Below are positions 19,873 to 30,872 of a DNA stretch of 64,000 nt, in pieces. Each line of letters begins with the position of its first letter. Positions within the stretch are counted from its first letter, which is position 1. Location of the stretch: NCBI RefSeq assembly GCF_009834125.1, contig NZ_CP047146.1, forward strand, positions 8,340,501 through 8,404,500. The letters are read 5' to 3'. Both the position numbers and the translations under genes were made by a program. The notes beneath the pieces were generated by a model. The model ran no database searches. It saw only the letters and a program-made list of their open reading frames with translations, and was not told where the DNA came from. Origin of the DNA: Streptomyces sp. GS7 (GTDB lineage: Bacteria > Actinomycetota > Actinomycetes > Streptomycetales > Streptomycetaceae).

Positions 19873-20712
19873 ATGGCCCGCCGCTCCCCCGTCTCCACCG
19901 CCGCCCCGGCGCCCGCGCCGTCCCGGCCGGTCGGGAACGCCACCCGCGGCACCACCAACCCCAACCGGCTGCGCCGCATGGACCGCTGGATCGCCGCCGA
20001 GCACGGCGCCGTGCTGCGCCGCACCGCCGACCCGGTCGCCGTCGACCTCGGATACGGCGCCGCCCCCTGGACCGCGCTGGAGCTGCTGGGCAGGCTGCGT
20101 ACGGTGCGGCCGGACGCTCAGGTCGTCGGCATCGAGATCGACCCGGCGCGGGTCGCCGCCGCCCGCCCGTACGCGTGCGCCGGGCTGGACTTCGTCCACG
20201 GCGGCTTCGAGGTGCCGCTCCCGGGCGAGCGGGGGCGCGCCCCGGTCCTCATACGGGCCGCGAACGTGCTGCGCCAGTACGACGAGGACGAGGTCGCCGC
20301 CGTCTGGCGGCGGCTGTGCGCCCGGCTGGCGCCCGGCGGGCTGCTGGTCGAGGGCACCTGCGACGAGATCGGGCGGCGGCACGTCTGGGTCGCGCTGGGC
20401 CCCGAGGGGCCCCGCACGGTCACCTTCGCGGCCCGGCTCGGCTCCCTCGGCACCCCCTCCGACCTGGCCGAACGGCTCCCCAAGGCGCTGATCCACCGCA
20501 ATGTGCCGGGCGAGCCGGTGCACGCCTTCCTGCGCGACTTCGACCGCGCCTGGGCCACCGCCGCCCCCTTGGGCGCGCTGGGCGCCCGGCAGCGGTGGCG
20601 GGCCGCCGTCCAGTCCCTGTCCGCGGACTGGCCGCTGGCCGGCGACCCGCGGCGGCGCCGCCAGGGCGAGGTCACGGTGCGCTGGGAGGCACTGGCTCCG
20701 CGGGGCGCCTGA
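19873..20712 (+). CDS. class I SAM-dependent methyltransferase-like protein
   Basis: A 279-residue protein with a Rossmann SAM-binding domain. VAVDLGYGAAPWTALELLGRLR is motif I, VVGIEIDPARVAAA is the acidic motif II, and RAANVLRQYDEDEV and LAPGGLLVEGTCDEIGRR follow. The substrate is not evident. Motif I has GYG rather than GxGxG. The ATG lacks a ribosome site, but TACCCT at 19861-19866 lies 12 bases upstream, consistent with a leaderless transcript divergent from mshA. Confidence 0.75.
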   Translation: MARRSPVSTAAPAPAPSRPVGNATRGTTNPNRLRRMDRWIAAEHGAVLRRTADPVAVDLGYGAAPWTALELLGRLRTVRPDAQVVGIEIDPARVAAARPYACAGLDFVHGGFEVPLPGERGRAPVLIRAANVLRQYDEDEVAAVWRRLCARLAPGGLLVEGTCDEIGRRHVWVALGPEGPRTVTFAARLGSLGTPSDLAERLPKALIHRNVPGEPVHAFLRDFDRAWATAAPLGALGARQRWRAAVQSLSADWPLAGDPRRRRQGEVTVRWEALAPRGA

Positions 20713-20721
20713 CCCGCGGTC

Positions 20722-21606
20722 TCAGACGGCCCCCGCGGCGAGCGCGGCGCCGCCCACCCGGTCCGCCAGCTCCCGCAGCCGCCGCTCGGTCACCGACCCC
20801 CGGGGGGCCGTGTACGTCACCATCACCTGATCCGGATCCGTGCCCAGCCGCATGCTCTCGAACGTGACGGTCAGCTCCCCGACCTCCGGGTGCACGATCC
20901 GCTTGGTGCCGCGCAGGCACTCGCGCACCCCCTGCGCGTCCCACAGCCGCCGGAACTCCGGGCTGCGGTCGAGGAGTTCGCCCACCACCTCGCAGATCCG
21001 CGGATCGTCCGGGTACCGCCCGCTGTCGGCGCGCAGGTTGCCGACGACCTCCTCGGCCTTCTTCTCCCACTCCGGGTGCAGCCGCCGCGCTGCCGGGTCG
21101 AGGAAGACCAGCAGTGCGGCGTTCCGCCGGTCCGGGGTGAGCGGTGCGAGGTCGAAGGCGACCCGGCCGCCGAGCGCGTTCCAGGCCAGGATGTCCAGGC
21201 CGCGGCCCATGACCAGCGCCGGTACCACGGTGTCCATCGCGTCCAGCAGCTGCTGGATCTCGGGCCGTACGGTCTGCCGCGGCCCGCCCGGGAAGGGGGC
21301 GCACACCGCCTCCGCGCCGCGCCGCCGGGGCGCCGCGACGTTCCGCAGATACGTCACCTCGCCGCCCGACAGCCGCAGCGCGCGGGCGATGGCGTCCAGG
21401 ACGGAGTCGGAGATGGCGGGCGCCCGGCCCTGCTCGATGCGGGTGTAGTAGTCGACGCTGATCCCGGCGAGCTGGGCGACCTCCTCGCGCCGCAGCCCGC
21501 GGACCCGGCGGCGGTTGTGCCCGCCGGGCAGACCCAGCTCGGCCGGGTCGAGCGCGGCACGGCGCGCCTTGAGGAACGAGCTGATCTCGATTTCCGCGTA
21601 CAGCAT
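20722..21606 (-). CDS. XRE-family regulator with MmyB-like ligand-binding domain
   Basis: A 294-residue repressor-type protein. Residues ~5-75 are a helix-turn-helix of the HTH_31 kind (RRVRGLRREEVAQLAGISVDYYTRIEQGR). The C-terminal ~190 residues match the PAS-like MmyB domain, thought to bind fatty acids or similar ligands (RGLDILAWNALGGRVAFD, ALLVFLDPAARRLHPEWE). It is divergent from an aldo/keto reductase gene, the usual arrangement in which such regulators control the neighbouring oxidoreductase. A CATACT box 12 bases upstream suggests a leaderless message. Confidence 0.88.
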   Translation of the reverse strand: MLYAEIEISSFLKARRAALDPAELGLPGGHNRRRVRGLRREEVAQLAGISVDYYTRIEQGRAPAISDSVLDAIARALRLSGGEVTYLRNVAAPRRRGAEAVCAPFPGGPRQTVRPEIQQLLDAMDTVVPALVMGRGLDILAWNALGGRVAFDLAPLTPDRRNAALLVFLDPAARRLHPEWEKKAEEVVGNLRADSGRYPDDPRICEVVGELLDRSPEFRRLWDAQGVRECLRGTKRIVHPEVGELTVTFESMRLGTDPDQVMVTYTAPRGSVTERRLRELADRVGGAALAAGAV

Positions 21607-21772
21607 TCGTCCAGTATGCGTCGCTCCACCGGCTGGGTGGTTCTGCCGGACCCCGGCTGGGACGGGCCTGGTCCGCTCCTCACATGGCGGGGAGGCTTTC
21701 GCCCGTACCCGGGGATCCGCCCCGGGAGGCACCGCGACGACAGGAATCACCGGATTCCACAGGGAGCGACTG

Positions 21773-22780
21773 ATGCAGCGCAGGATCCTCGGCGGTACCG
21801 GTATCTCGGTCAGCGAGTACGCGCTCGGCGCGATGATGCTCGGCGCCTGGGGCAACCCCGACCACGAGGACGGCATCCGGATCGTGCACCGCGCGCTGGA
21901 CGCCGGTATCAACTTCATCGACACCGCGGACATCTACTCCGACGGCGAGAACGAGGAGATCGTCGGGAAGGCTCTCAAGGGGCGCCGCGACGACGTGGTG
22001 CTGGCCACCAAGTTCCACAACCCGATGGGCCCGGACGCCAACCACCGCGGAAACTCCCGCCGTTGGCTGGTCCGCGCGGTGGAGGGCAGCCTCCGCCGGC
22101 TCGGCACCGACCACATCGACCTCTACCAGGTCCACCGCCCCGACCCGGACACCGACATCGACGAGACCCTCTCCGCGCTCTCCGACCTCGTCCGGTCCGG
22201 CAAGGTGCGGGCGATCGGCACCTCCACCTTCCCCGCCGAGCAGCTCGTCGAGGCCCAGTGGGTCGCCGACCGCCGCGGCCACATCCGCTTCCGCAGCGAG
22301 CAGCCGCCGTACTCGATCCTGGCCCGCGGCGTCGAGAACGCCGTGCTGCCGACCGCCCAGCGCTACGGCATCGGCGTGCTGACCTGGGGACCGCTCAGCG
22401 CCGGCTGGCTCTCCGGCCGCGACCTCTCGGCCAGCTCCCGGGCCGCCCTCGAAAACCGGAAGTTCGACCTCACCGTCCCGGAGAACGCCCGCAAGGCGGA
22501 GGCGGTCAGCGCGCTCACCGAACTCGCCGCCGAGGCCGGTCTCACCCTCCCCCACCTGGCGACCGCCTTCGTCCGCGCCCACCCGGCGGTCACCTCCGTC
22601 ATCATCGGCCCCCGCACCATGGACCAGCTCGACACCCTCCTGGACGGCACCGGCATCACCCTCTCCGCCGACGTCCTCGACCGCATCGACGCCATCGTCC
22701 CGCCCGGCACCGACCTCAACCGCGCCGACAACTACTACGCCGCACCGGCCATCCTGGACGCCTCGCTGCGCCGGCGCTGA
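21773..22780 (+). CDS. aldo/keto reductase
   Basis: A 335-residue NADPH-dependent TIM-barrel reductase. The catalytic tetrad is visible: Asp in INFIDTADIYSDGENEEIVG, Tyr in the same block, Lys in DDVVLATKF, and His in LYQVHRPDPDTDID. The cofactor motif near the C-terminus is VTSVIIGPRTMDQLD. It resembles the YajO/TAS and potassium-channel beta-subunit-like subfamily, with unknown carbonyl substrate. AGGGAG at 21761-21766 precedes the ATG. Expression is probably controlled by the divergent XRE regulator. Confidence 0.92.
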   Translation: MQRRILGGTGISVSEYALGAMMLGAWGNPDHEDGIRIVHRALDAGINFIDTADIYSDGENEEIVGKALKGRRDDVVLATKFHNPMGPDANHRGNSRRWLVRAVEGSLRRLGTDHIDLYQVHRPDPDTDIDETLSALSDLVRSGKVRAIGTSTFPAEQLVEAQWVADRRGHIRFRSEQPPYSILARGVENAVLPTAQRYGIGVLTWGPLSAGWLSGRDLSASSRAALENRKFDLTVPENARKAEAVSALTELAAEAGLTLPHLATAFVRAHPAVTSVIIGPRTMDQLDTLLDGTGITLSADVLDRIDAIVPPGTDLNRADNYYAAPAILDASLRRR

Positions 22781-22845
22781 GCGCGGACGGCGGACGGCGC
22801 GGCCACGTTGTCCACGCCGTCCGTCCGCTCACCGCCCTCGTGCGC

Positions 22846-23274
22846 TCACAGCCCCCGTCCGCTGACCCGGAGCACGCTGAGCAGCACCCCGACCAGCTCC
22901 TTGTCCCGGGGCTGGGTGAGGACGTCCCGGGCCGCCTCGGGGGTCGTCCACAGCAGGCGGTCCACCTCCTTGTTGGGGAGGAAACCGCCGCCGGTGGCCT
23001 CGGCGGACCAGTAGTGGACCACCTTGGGGCGGGTGCCGACCAGGTAGCGGACGGTGGGGAGTTCGGGGCCCAACTCGCAGGTCATACCGGTCTCCTCCAG
23101 GACCTCGCGCAGCGCGCCCTGCCGCGGGTCCTCCCGCGGCTTCAGCTTGCCCTTGGGATAGGACCAGTCGTCCCACTTGGGCCGGTGGACCAGGGCGAGT
23201 TCGATCCCGCCGTGGGAGGGCGAGCGGCGCCACAGCACACACCCCGCGGCGCGGATCGGTGCGGTGTCGGTCAT
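22846..23274 (-). CDS. NUDIX hydrolase
   Basis: A 142-residue hydrolase of nucleoside-diphosphate-linked compounds. The NUDIX box is complete: GKLKPRED (first Gly and Glu), then REVLEETGM. It resembles the N-terminal part of actinobacterial MutT1 (8-oxo-dGTP cleaning) but lacks the histidine-phosphatase domain fused in MutT1. It lies in a run with the CHAD and ppk genes on the same strand (78 bases downstream of the CHAD stop), suggesting a link with phosphate or nucleotide metabolism. Confidence 0.88.
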   Translation of the reverse strand: MTDTAPIRAAGCVLWRRSPSHGGIELALVHRPKWDDWSYPKGKLKPREDPRQGALREVLEETGMTCELGPELPTVRYLVGTRPKVVHYWSAEATGGGFLPNKEVDRLLWTTPEAARDVLTQPRDKELVGVLLSVLRVSGRGL

Positions 23275-23352
23275 CCGTCCCTCGCCTCCCGCCCGTCCCT
23301 TCCGGCTCGTTGTCTTTCCCACTTCTCCCCCTCGGTTTCCCCTCGCTTCGCC

Positions 23353-24628
23353 TCAGCCCGTGTGCTCGGCCGCCCTCGGCAGCCAGACCCGGCCGAAGGC
23401 GAAACGGGCCGCCTCGACCTCGTGGCGCTGATCGGCATGCAGAACCCCGAGAGCGTACGCGGTGGCCGGGGCGATCCGCGGCGTGCGGGCCGCGGTGGCG
23501 GCTGCGGCGGCCGCCTCGGCGGCGTCCCGGTGCAGCTCCAGCGCCCGGCCGGACTCGGCCAGCCGGGCGTCGGGGCGCTCCGGGGCGACCACTTCCTGGG
23601 CGTAGTGGCTCAGCCGGACCAGCAGCCGGACCTGGTGCCAGGGGGCGTCCTGTCGGTGGTCGGCGGCCAGCGCGGCGGCGTTGTACGGGTGGCCGGCGCG
23701 GGCCAGCGGCAGCAGGGCGACCGCGTCGGCGAGCAGCCGGTGCGCCTGCTCGGCGAGCGGCGGCAGCTCCTCGGCGGCGGGCACCTCCGCCGCCGTACGG
23801 GCCAGCGGCGCCTCGGAGGCGAGCACCGCGACCGAGTCGGCGACGGCGTGGAAGCGGGAGGAGCCCAGCGCCTGGAGGGCGGCGGAGTGCGCGCGGGTCC
23901 GGGCGAGGGTGAGCTGGCGGTCGAGCAGCGCCCCGGCCCGCGCCGCACCGGCGGACAGGGCGCTCTCGTGGTCCGGCTCGGCGGCCGTACCGGCGGCCGG
24001 CGCCGCGGGGGCGGAAGCGGTGGCCGTACGGCCCCCTCGGGCGCCCCGGCCGCCGCGCTCCGCCGGGCGCTCGGCCCGCTCCGCCCGGCCGGTCAGCCGC
24101 TGCAACGCCCCCATCAGCCGCTCCCGGCGCGCCTCGCACGCCTGCTCGCGCGCCAGGGTGCCGCTCAACCAGCCCAGCTCGGAACGGAGTTGGTCGGCCC
24201 AGACCTCCTCGGTCAGCGGCCGGAAGGTGTGCAGCGTCGCGCTGATCCGGCGCGCCGCGCGGCGCAGCTGCCGGGCCGCCTCGCCCGCGCCCGCCGCGTC
24301 CGCGCCGCTCTCCCGGTGCAGCCGCAGACTGCGCAGGAAGTCGGCGGCCTGCCGGTGCAGATAGCCGGCGAGCACGTCCCCGGCGGTCCGGCCGGCGAGC
24401 CCGGCGCCCACGCCGCCGCCGTCCGGCCCGTACGGCGCCGCCGCCCCCTGTCCCTCGGTCCCCGGCCCGTAACGGGCCTCCCCGTACGCCGAAATCTCCC
24501 CGAACACCGCATCCCCCGGCCCATCCACCACCGCCGCGCGGGCTCCCGGCGCTCCGCCGGGCCCGTATCCGATTCCGATTCCCCTGCCGATGCCGATGAG
24601 ACCGGGCGACGGCCCCCCGGCCGGCTGG

Positions 24629-24645
<17 letters not shown>
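23353..24645 (-). CDS. CHAD domain-containing protein (polyphosphate-associated)
   Basis: A 430-residue protein. The first ~95 residues are Gly/Ala rich and probably disordered. Next comes a CHAD alpha-helical domain: a conserved-His/charge motif near [22 protein letters not shown], then [38 protein letters not shown] and a second half to the C-terminus. CHAD domains bind inorganic polyphosphate through basic helices. The GTG start has GGAGG seven bases upstream and overlaps the end of ppk by 17 bases, so the pair is coupled and the product probably acts on or reports polyphosphate made by Ppk. An earlier TTG start at 24666 is possible. Confidence 0.85.
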
Positions 24646-26911
<2,266 letters not shown>

Positions 26912-27182
26912 GTCCTCATTCTTCCGCGCCATGGCGGTTCCAGGCGCGTCAGGAGGCGGCGGAGCGACGGAGAGCCGCGGTTTCGGCACGTTCGGCACAG
27001 CGGGCTGCATTCAGTGATGCTCGCAAGTGATGTTGAATCGCCGGTAACGCGGACGTGGCGGCAAGGCAAGCGGGGAGCTACTCCCGGGTATTTTCCGCGC
27101 CGGGACGGCGTCGCCGATCTTCGCTACGGCCAACCCGGAAAACCCGGCTGCACCCCCGGCACCCGCTCCCTACCCTGATCGC

Positions 27183-27800
27183 GTGCCCACACCTTCCGCC
27201 CCACCCGCCCCGCCACTCCCGTTCACCCCCGACTACCCGCTCCGCACCGAGCGCCTCGACCTCCGCCCCGTGCGCCACGACGACTTCGCCGCGATCTACG
27301 CCTATCAGCGCCTCCCCGAGGTCTGCCGTTACCTCTACTGGGGCCCCCTCGACGAGGCCGGCTCCCGCGCCTCCGTCGCCGCGAAGGCGGCCCGTTCGAC
27401 GCTCCGGGAGTCCGGCGACGTCCTCCAGATCGCCGTCGTCCTGCGCGAGACCGGCGCCCTGGTCGGCGACCTCACCTTCGTCTACACCAGCCGCGAGCAC
27501 CGCCAGGGCGGCATCGGCTATGTCTTCCACCCCGACCACGCGGGCCGCGGCTACGCCACCGAGGCGTCCCGGGCCCTGCTGAAGCTGGGCTTCGAGGACC
27601 TGCGACTGCACCGCATCCAGGCGGAGTTGGACGGTCGCAACACCGCCTCCGCCAAGCTGCTGGAGCGGCTGGGCATGCGCCGCGAGGGCCACCTCCGGGA
27701 GAACGAGTTCCTCGACGGCGAATGGAGCGACGAGGTGGTCTACGCGATGCTGGCGCGCGAGTGGCGCGCCCAGCAGGAGCAGCGGCAGCCGCGGCCCTGA
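27183..27800 (+). CDS. GNAT N-acetyltransferase, RimJ/RimL type
   Basis: A 205-residue acetyl-CoA-dependent acetyltransferase. The opening YPLRTERLDLRPVRHDDFAAI is typical of the RimJ/RimL (Acetyltransf_3) group. GGIGYVFHPDHAGRGYATEAS is motif A with the acetyl-CoA pyrophosphate loop, and DGRNTASAKLLERLGMRREG is motif B. The substrate could be a ribosomal protein or a small amine and cannot be fixed. The GTG lacks a ribosome site. TACCCT at 27171-27176, 12 bases upstream, marks a probable leaderless message. Confidence 0.9.
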   Translation: MPTPSAPPAPPLPFTPDYPLRTERLDLRPVRHDDFAAIYAYQRLPEVCRYLYWGPLDEAGSRASVAAKAARSTLRESGDVLQIAVVLRETGALVGDLTFVYTSREHRQGGIGYVFHPDHAGRGYATEASRALLKLGFEDLRLHRIQAELDGRNTASAKLLERLGMRREGHLRENEFLDGEWSDEVVYAMLAREWRAQQEQRQPRP

Positions 27801-27802
27801 GC

Positions 27803-27890
27803 CCCTGTCCGACGGGTCTTCGAGGCCCCGTCCGGCGGGTCTTGAGGTCCTGACCTCCGGGTCCTTGAGGCTCCGTCCGGTGCCTCATGG
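27803..27890. repeat. imperfect 22-23 base tandem repeat
   Basis: Three full units and part of a fourth follow the acetyltransferase stop codon. They share the pattern CCGTCCGGCGGGTCTTGAGG (27803-27825, 27826-27847, 27848-27870, then partial). No gene uses them; they lie just before a terminator and the insertion sequence. Confidence 0.6.
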
Positions 27891-27928
27891 CCGCAGCCGT
27901 GGTGGCCGCGACCGCGGCCGGACGGCAT

Positions 27929-27974
27929 GCGAAGGGCCGGGGCGGACCGCCCACGGTCCACCCCGGCCCTTCGC
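27929..27974 (+). terminator. strong hairpin after the acetyltransferase gene
   Basis: Twenty-base arms (27929-27948 and 27955-27974) with one mismatch and a 6-base loop. It is very stable and lies just outside the insertion sequence on its left. Confidence 0.75.
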
Positions 27975-28021
27975 GCGCCACGCCGGATCCCGATACGCCG
28001 CATCTGATCCCGCTACCGGGA

Positions 28022-28504
28022 TCATCGCAGTGCACCGGGCTTTGGCTCGGTGGTGAAGCGGTTCTGAGAAGTGCTCTGAACCGCAGGCTGGAGCGGATGA
28101 TTCGGCTGCTCGATGTACTGACGGACGATCGACTGCGGAGCCCCGCCGACCGATCCGGCGAAGTACGAGCCGGACCACAGCCGCTGTGCCCGCGAGTGGT
28201 GCCGGACCAGTTCCGGGTACTCCTGGCGGAGCCTGCGGGAGCTGACGCCTTTGAGGCTGTTGACCTACTTGGACAGGGCGACCTTCGGCGGGAACTTCGC
28301 CGACAGGTGGACGTGGTTGTTCTCGCCGTTGAACTCGATCAGCTCGTACGCGAAGTCGGCGCAGACGGCGCGCATGATCTCCTCTGTCCGCTTGAGGTGC
28401 GCATCGTTGAAGACCTTGTGACGGTACTTCGTCACGAAAACCAAGTGGGCGTGGAGCGCGAACGTGCAGTGTTGGCCTGCACGGATGTTCTGCATGTCAG
28501 CCAT
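28022..28504 (-). pseudogene. tnpA: tnpA, IS200-type transposase interrupted by an amber stop
   Basis: Read through one TAG codon, this is a full-length HUH/Y1 transposase of about 160 codons. The N-terminal part (79 residues) has CTFALHAHLVFVTKYRHKVF and the HUH motif ENNHVHL. After PPKVALSK comes TAG (28265-28267), then the same frame continues with VNSLKGVSSRRLRQEYPEL. It ends with the catalytic-Tyr helix IVRQYIEQPNHP. The family normally has Leu or another residue at the stop, so one base change (TTG to TAG fits) killed the gene. Without readthrough the product lacks the nucleophile Tyr, and the element cannot move by itself. Confidence 0.85.
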
Positions 28505-28530
28505 AAACCAACTGCACTACGGTGACCTAC

Positions 28531-29787
28531 ATGCAGCTTCGGTACTCCTTCCGCCTCTACCCGAACGGGCCCCAGCGTTTTGCGCTGGCCCGTGCGTTCG
28601 GGTGTGCGCGGGTGGTCTACAACGACGCCCTTCGGGCCCGTGAGACCGCCCGCGCAGGCGGTGAGGCGTTCCCGAAGACCGGGGACCTGTCGAAGCTGCT
28701 GATCACCGAGGCGAAGAAGACCGAAGAACGGGCCTGGCTCGGCGAGGTCTCGGCCGTCGTCCTGCAACAGTCCCTTCGGGACCTGGACACGGCATACAAG
28801 AACTTCTTCGACGGTTTGAAGGGCAAGCGCCCGCTCATGGGCGCACCCCGGTTCAAGAGCCGCAAGGACAACCGGCAGACTGTCCGGTTCACCGCCAACG
28901 CCCGCTGGAAGATCACGACCGGCGGCGACCTGGCATTGCCGAAGATCGGCGATGTGCGGGTGAAGTGGTCCCGCGCACTGCCTTCGGTGCCGTCCACGGT
29001 GACCGTGGTCAAGGACGCGGGCGGCCGGTATTTCGCCTCCTTCGTGGTCGAGACCGACATCGAGGAACTGCCCGAGACGGGCGCCGTGGTCGGCATCGAC
29101 CTGGGCCTGTCCCACTTTGTGATCCTCTCGGACGGCACGAAGATCGAAGCCCCGCGTTTCCTGCGCCGGGCCGAGAAGAAGCTGAAGAAGGCGCAGCAGA
29201 ACCTGGGTCGGAAGGCCAAGGGCGGCAACAACCGGACCAAGGCCCGTATCAAGGTCGCGCGCGCCCATGGACGGGTGGCCGATGCGCGGCGCGAGTTCCT
29301 TCCCCAAGCTCTCAACTGCGTTCGAGCAGGGGAGACCCCAATCCAGCTCTCAACGAAGATCATCCGCGAGAACCAAGCGGTTGCCGTTGAGGACCTGACG
29401 GTCAAGGGACTCGCCCGAACGCGCCTGGCCACGTCCGTGCACGATGCGGGCTGGTCCCAGTTCGTAGCGTTCCTGGAGTACAAGGCCGTGCGATACGGGC
29501 GCGGCTTCCACCGCATCGGACGCTTCGAGCCCACCTCCCAGGTCTGCTCGACCTGCGGCGTCAAGGACGGCCCCAAGCCGTTGAACGTCCGTGAGTGGAC
29601 GTGTGGAGCTTGCGGGGCCGTCCTGGACCGGGACATCAATGCGGCGGTCAACGTCGCCAAGGCCGCCGGACTGGCGGTATCAGCCTGTGGAGCGCAGGTA
29701 AGACGGGCATTCGTGCCCGCGCAGCGCGGTGAAGCAGGAACCCACCGAGACGGTCAGCCGACCGTGGTAGGAATCCCCGCCCTTTAG
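28531..29787 (+). CDS. tnpB: TnpB, RNA-guided endonuclease of IS605-type element
   Basis: A 418-residue TnpB, ancestor-type relative of Cas12. The RuvC triad appears intact: Asp ~190 in VVGIDLGLSHF, Glu ~287 in AVAVEDLTVKGL, and Asp ~368 in LDRDINAAVN. A four-Cys zinc ribbon (CSTCG and CGACG) precedes the last Asp. The N-terminal YSFRLYPNGPQ is the usual start. It should cut DNA next to a short TAM using an omega-RNA made from the right end. An unusual 13-residue insertion (about residues 258-270) lies just before the Glu block and is encoded by a hairpin repeat. The ATG has TACGGT 13 bases upstream; an in-frame GTG lies 9 bases earlier. Confidence 0.9.
   Translation: MQLRYSFRLYPNGPQRFALARAFGCARVVYNDALRARETARAGGEAFPKTGDLSKLLITEAKKTEERAWLGEVSAVVLQQSLRDLDTAYKNFFDGLKGKRPLMGAPRFKSRKDNRQTVRFTANARWKITTGGDLALPKIGDVRVKWSRALPSVPSTVTVVKDAGGRYFASFVVETDIEELPETGAVVGIDLGLSHFVILSDGTKIEAPRFLRRAEKKLKKAQQNLGRKAKGGNNRTKARIKVARAHGRVADARREFLPQALNCVRAGETPIQLSTKIIRENQAVAVEDLTVKGLARTRLATSVHDAGWSQFVAFLEYKAVRYGRGFHRIGRFEPTSQVCSTCGVKDGPKPLNVREWTCGACGAVLDRDINAAVNVAKAAGLAVSACGAQVRRAFVPAQRGEAGTHRDGQPTVVGIPAL
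29301..29340. repeat. small palindromic repeat inserted in frame within tnpB
   Basis: The stretch begins TCCCCAAGCTCTCAACTGCG and ends GAGCAGGGGAGACCCCA. CCCC/GGGG, GCTC/GAGC and CAAC/GTTC pairs form an imperfect hairpin. From memory, similar palindromes are scattered between genes in several Streptomyces genomes. The flanking AGCTCTCAAC occurs again right after it (29345-29354), as expected if the repeat entered an AGCTCTCAACG sequence. Confidence 0.6.
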
Positions 29788-29812
29788 GGCGAGGAGCGGA
29801 AGTCAAACCGGA

Positions 29813-30751
29813 TCAGGTCTCCGACCGGTACATCAGATCCGTCTCGTGCGTGACGAACCCCAGCCGCTCGTACACGCTCACCGCCGCCAGGTTGTCCGCG
29901 TCCACGTACAGCATCACCGTCGCCAGCCCCTGCCCCGCCAGGTGCCGCAGCCCGACCGTGGTCAGCGCCTTGCCCAGCCCGCCGCCCTGCGCGCTCGGCC
30001 GCACGCCGAGGACGTAGACCTCGCCGAGGCCCTCCTCGGCGTGCACCTTGGTCCAGTGGAAGCCGACCAGCCGGCCGTCCTTCTCCGCCAGGAAGAAGCC
30101 CTTCGGGTCGAACCACGGCTCGGCCTTGCGGTCGTCCAGATCCCGCTGGGTCAGCGAGCCCTGCTCGGGGTGGTGCGCGAACGCCTCGGCATTCGCCTCC
30201 AGCCACGCCGCGTCATCGGTCTCCGGCTGGAAGGTACGGACGGTCACGCCCTCAGGCAGCACCGGCTCCGGCAGGTCCAGGTCCGCCAGCGAGCGCCGCA
30301 TCTGCCGCAGCTCCCGGAACATCGTCAGCCCCAGGGTCTGCGCGAGGTGCCGGGCGGCCGGGTGCCCGCCGTGCGCCCACACCCGCAGCCGGCGCCCGGA
30401 CTGCTCCATCAGCTCACCGCCCAGCGCCCGGCCGTGCCCCCGGCCGCGGTGCCCCGGATGGACCACCAGCTCGGCGGCCGGCGCCTCCACCGGATCGGTG
30501 TCCTCCAGCTGCCCGTACGCGACCAGCTGGCCGCCGTCGTCCCCGGGCACGTACACCAGCACATGCCGGACGCCCGCCCGCTTGCCGCCCCGCAACTGGA
30601 GCCGGCCCTGCTCGGACACGGCCGGCTGCCCGTCCGTCCGCGCGGCCCGTTCGATCAGATCGAGGACGGTCGCGGCCTCATCCGGCGCGACCTCGTCGAC
30701 CACCTGGATCCTGCGGCCGGTCCGGCCCATCTCCTGTGCAGCGTCAGTCAT
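29813..30751 (-). CDS. mshD: mycothiol synthase MshD
   Basis: A 312-residue protein of two tandem GNAT domains. It acetylates Cys-GlcN-Ins with acetyl-CoA, the last step of mycothiol synthesis. The N-terminal domain has ELVVHPGHRGRGHGRALGGELM, a full acetyl-CoA loop. The C-terminal, catalytic domain has EVYVLGVRPSAQGGGLGKALTTVGL and YVDADNLAAVSVYERLGFVTHETDLMY. The length matches characterised MshD (about 310). The ATG lacks a ribosome site but TACGCT (complement of 30758-30763) is 12 bases upstream, so a leaderless message is likely. The stop codon lies next to the insertion-sequence right end. Confidence 0.95.
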   Translation of the reverse strand: MTDAAQEMGRTGRRIQVVDEVAPDEAATVLDLIERAARTDGQPAVSEQGRLQLRGGKRAGVRHVLVYVPGDDGGQLVAYGQLEDTDPVEAPAAELVVHPGHRGRGHGRALGGELMEQSGRRLRVWAHGGHPAARHLAQTLGLTMFRELRQMRRSLADLDLPEPVLPEGVTVRTFQPETDDAAWLEANAEAFAHHPEQGSLTQRDLDDRKAEPWFDPKGFFLAEKDGRLVGFHWTKVHAEEGLGEVYVLGVRPSAQGGGLGKALTTVGLRHLAGQGLATVMLYVDADNLAAVSVYERLGFVTHETDLMYRSET

Positions 30752-30872
30752 GTGTGAAGCGTACGACGAGGCCGCCGGGCCGCGGGGGAGTCGCGGGCGC
30801 CGCCGCGTACTGCCCCCGGCCGCCCGCCCGGGGCAGAGGCGGACGGCCGGGGCCGCTGCGGGGCGCACCGCG

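Larger units (their letters stand above)
28000..29806. mobile_element. IS200/IS605-family insertion sequence
   Basis: The element has divergent tnpA (left, minus strand) and tnpB (right, plus strand), the standard IS605 order. The right end carries the typical subterminal hairpin CGCCCT-TTA-GGGCG just at the tnpB stop codon, followed by AGTCAA near 29801-29806, the usual cleavage context. The right end stops about 7 bases from the mshD stop codon without damaging it. The left end is approximate. A perfect hairpin GATCCCG-CTAC-CGGGATC overlaps the tnpA stop region near 28006-28023 and may be the left-end structure. These elements have no terminal inverted repeats or target duplications, so exact ends need comparison with an empty site. 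Confidence 0.85.

Noticed and set aside
26960..27060. PHO box upstream of ppk
   Set aside because: Only a weak ATTCA-like unit is seen with no 11-base periodic GTTCAC core comparable to the phoR-phoU arrays.
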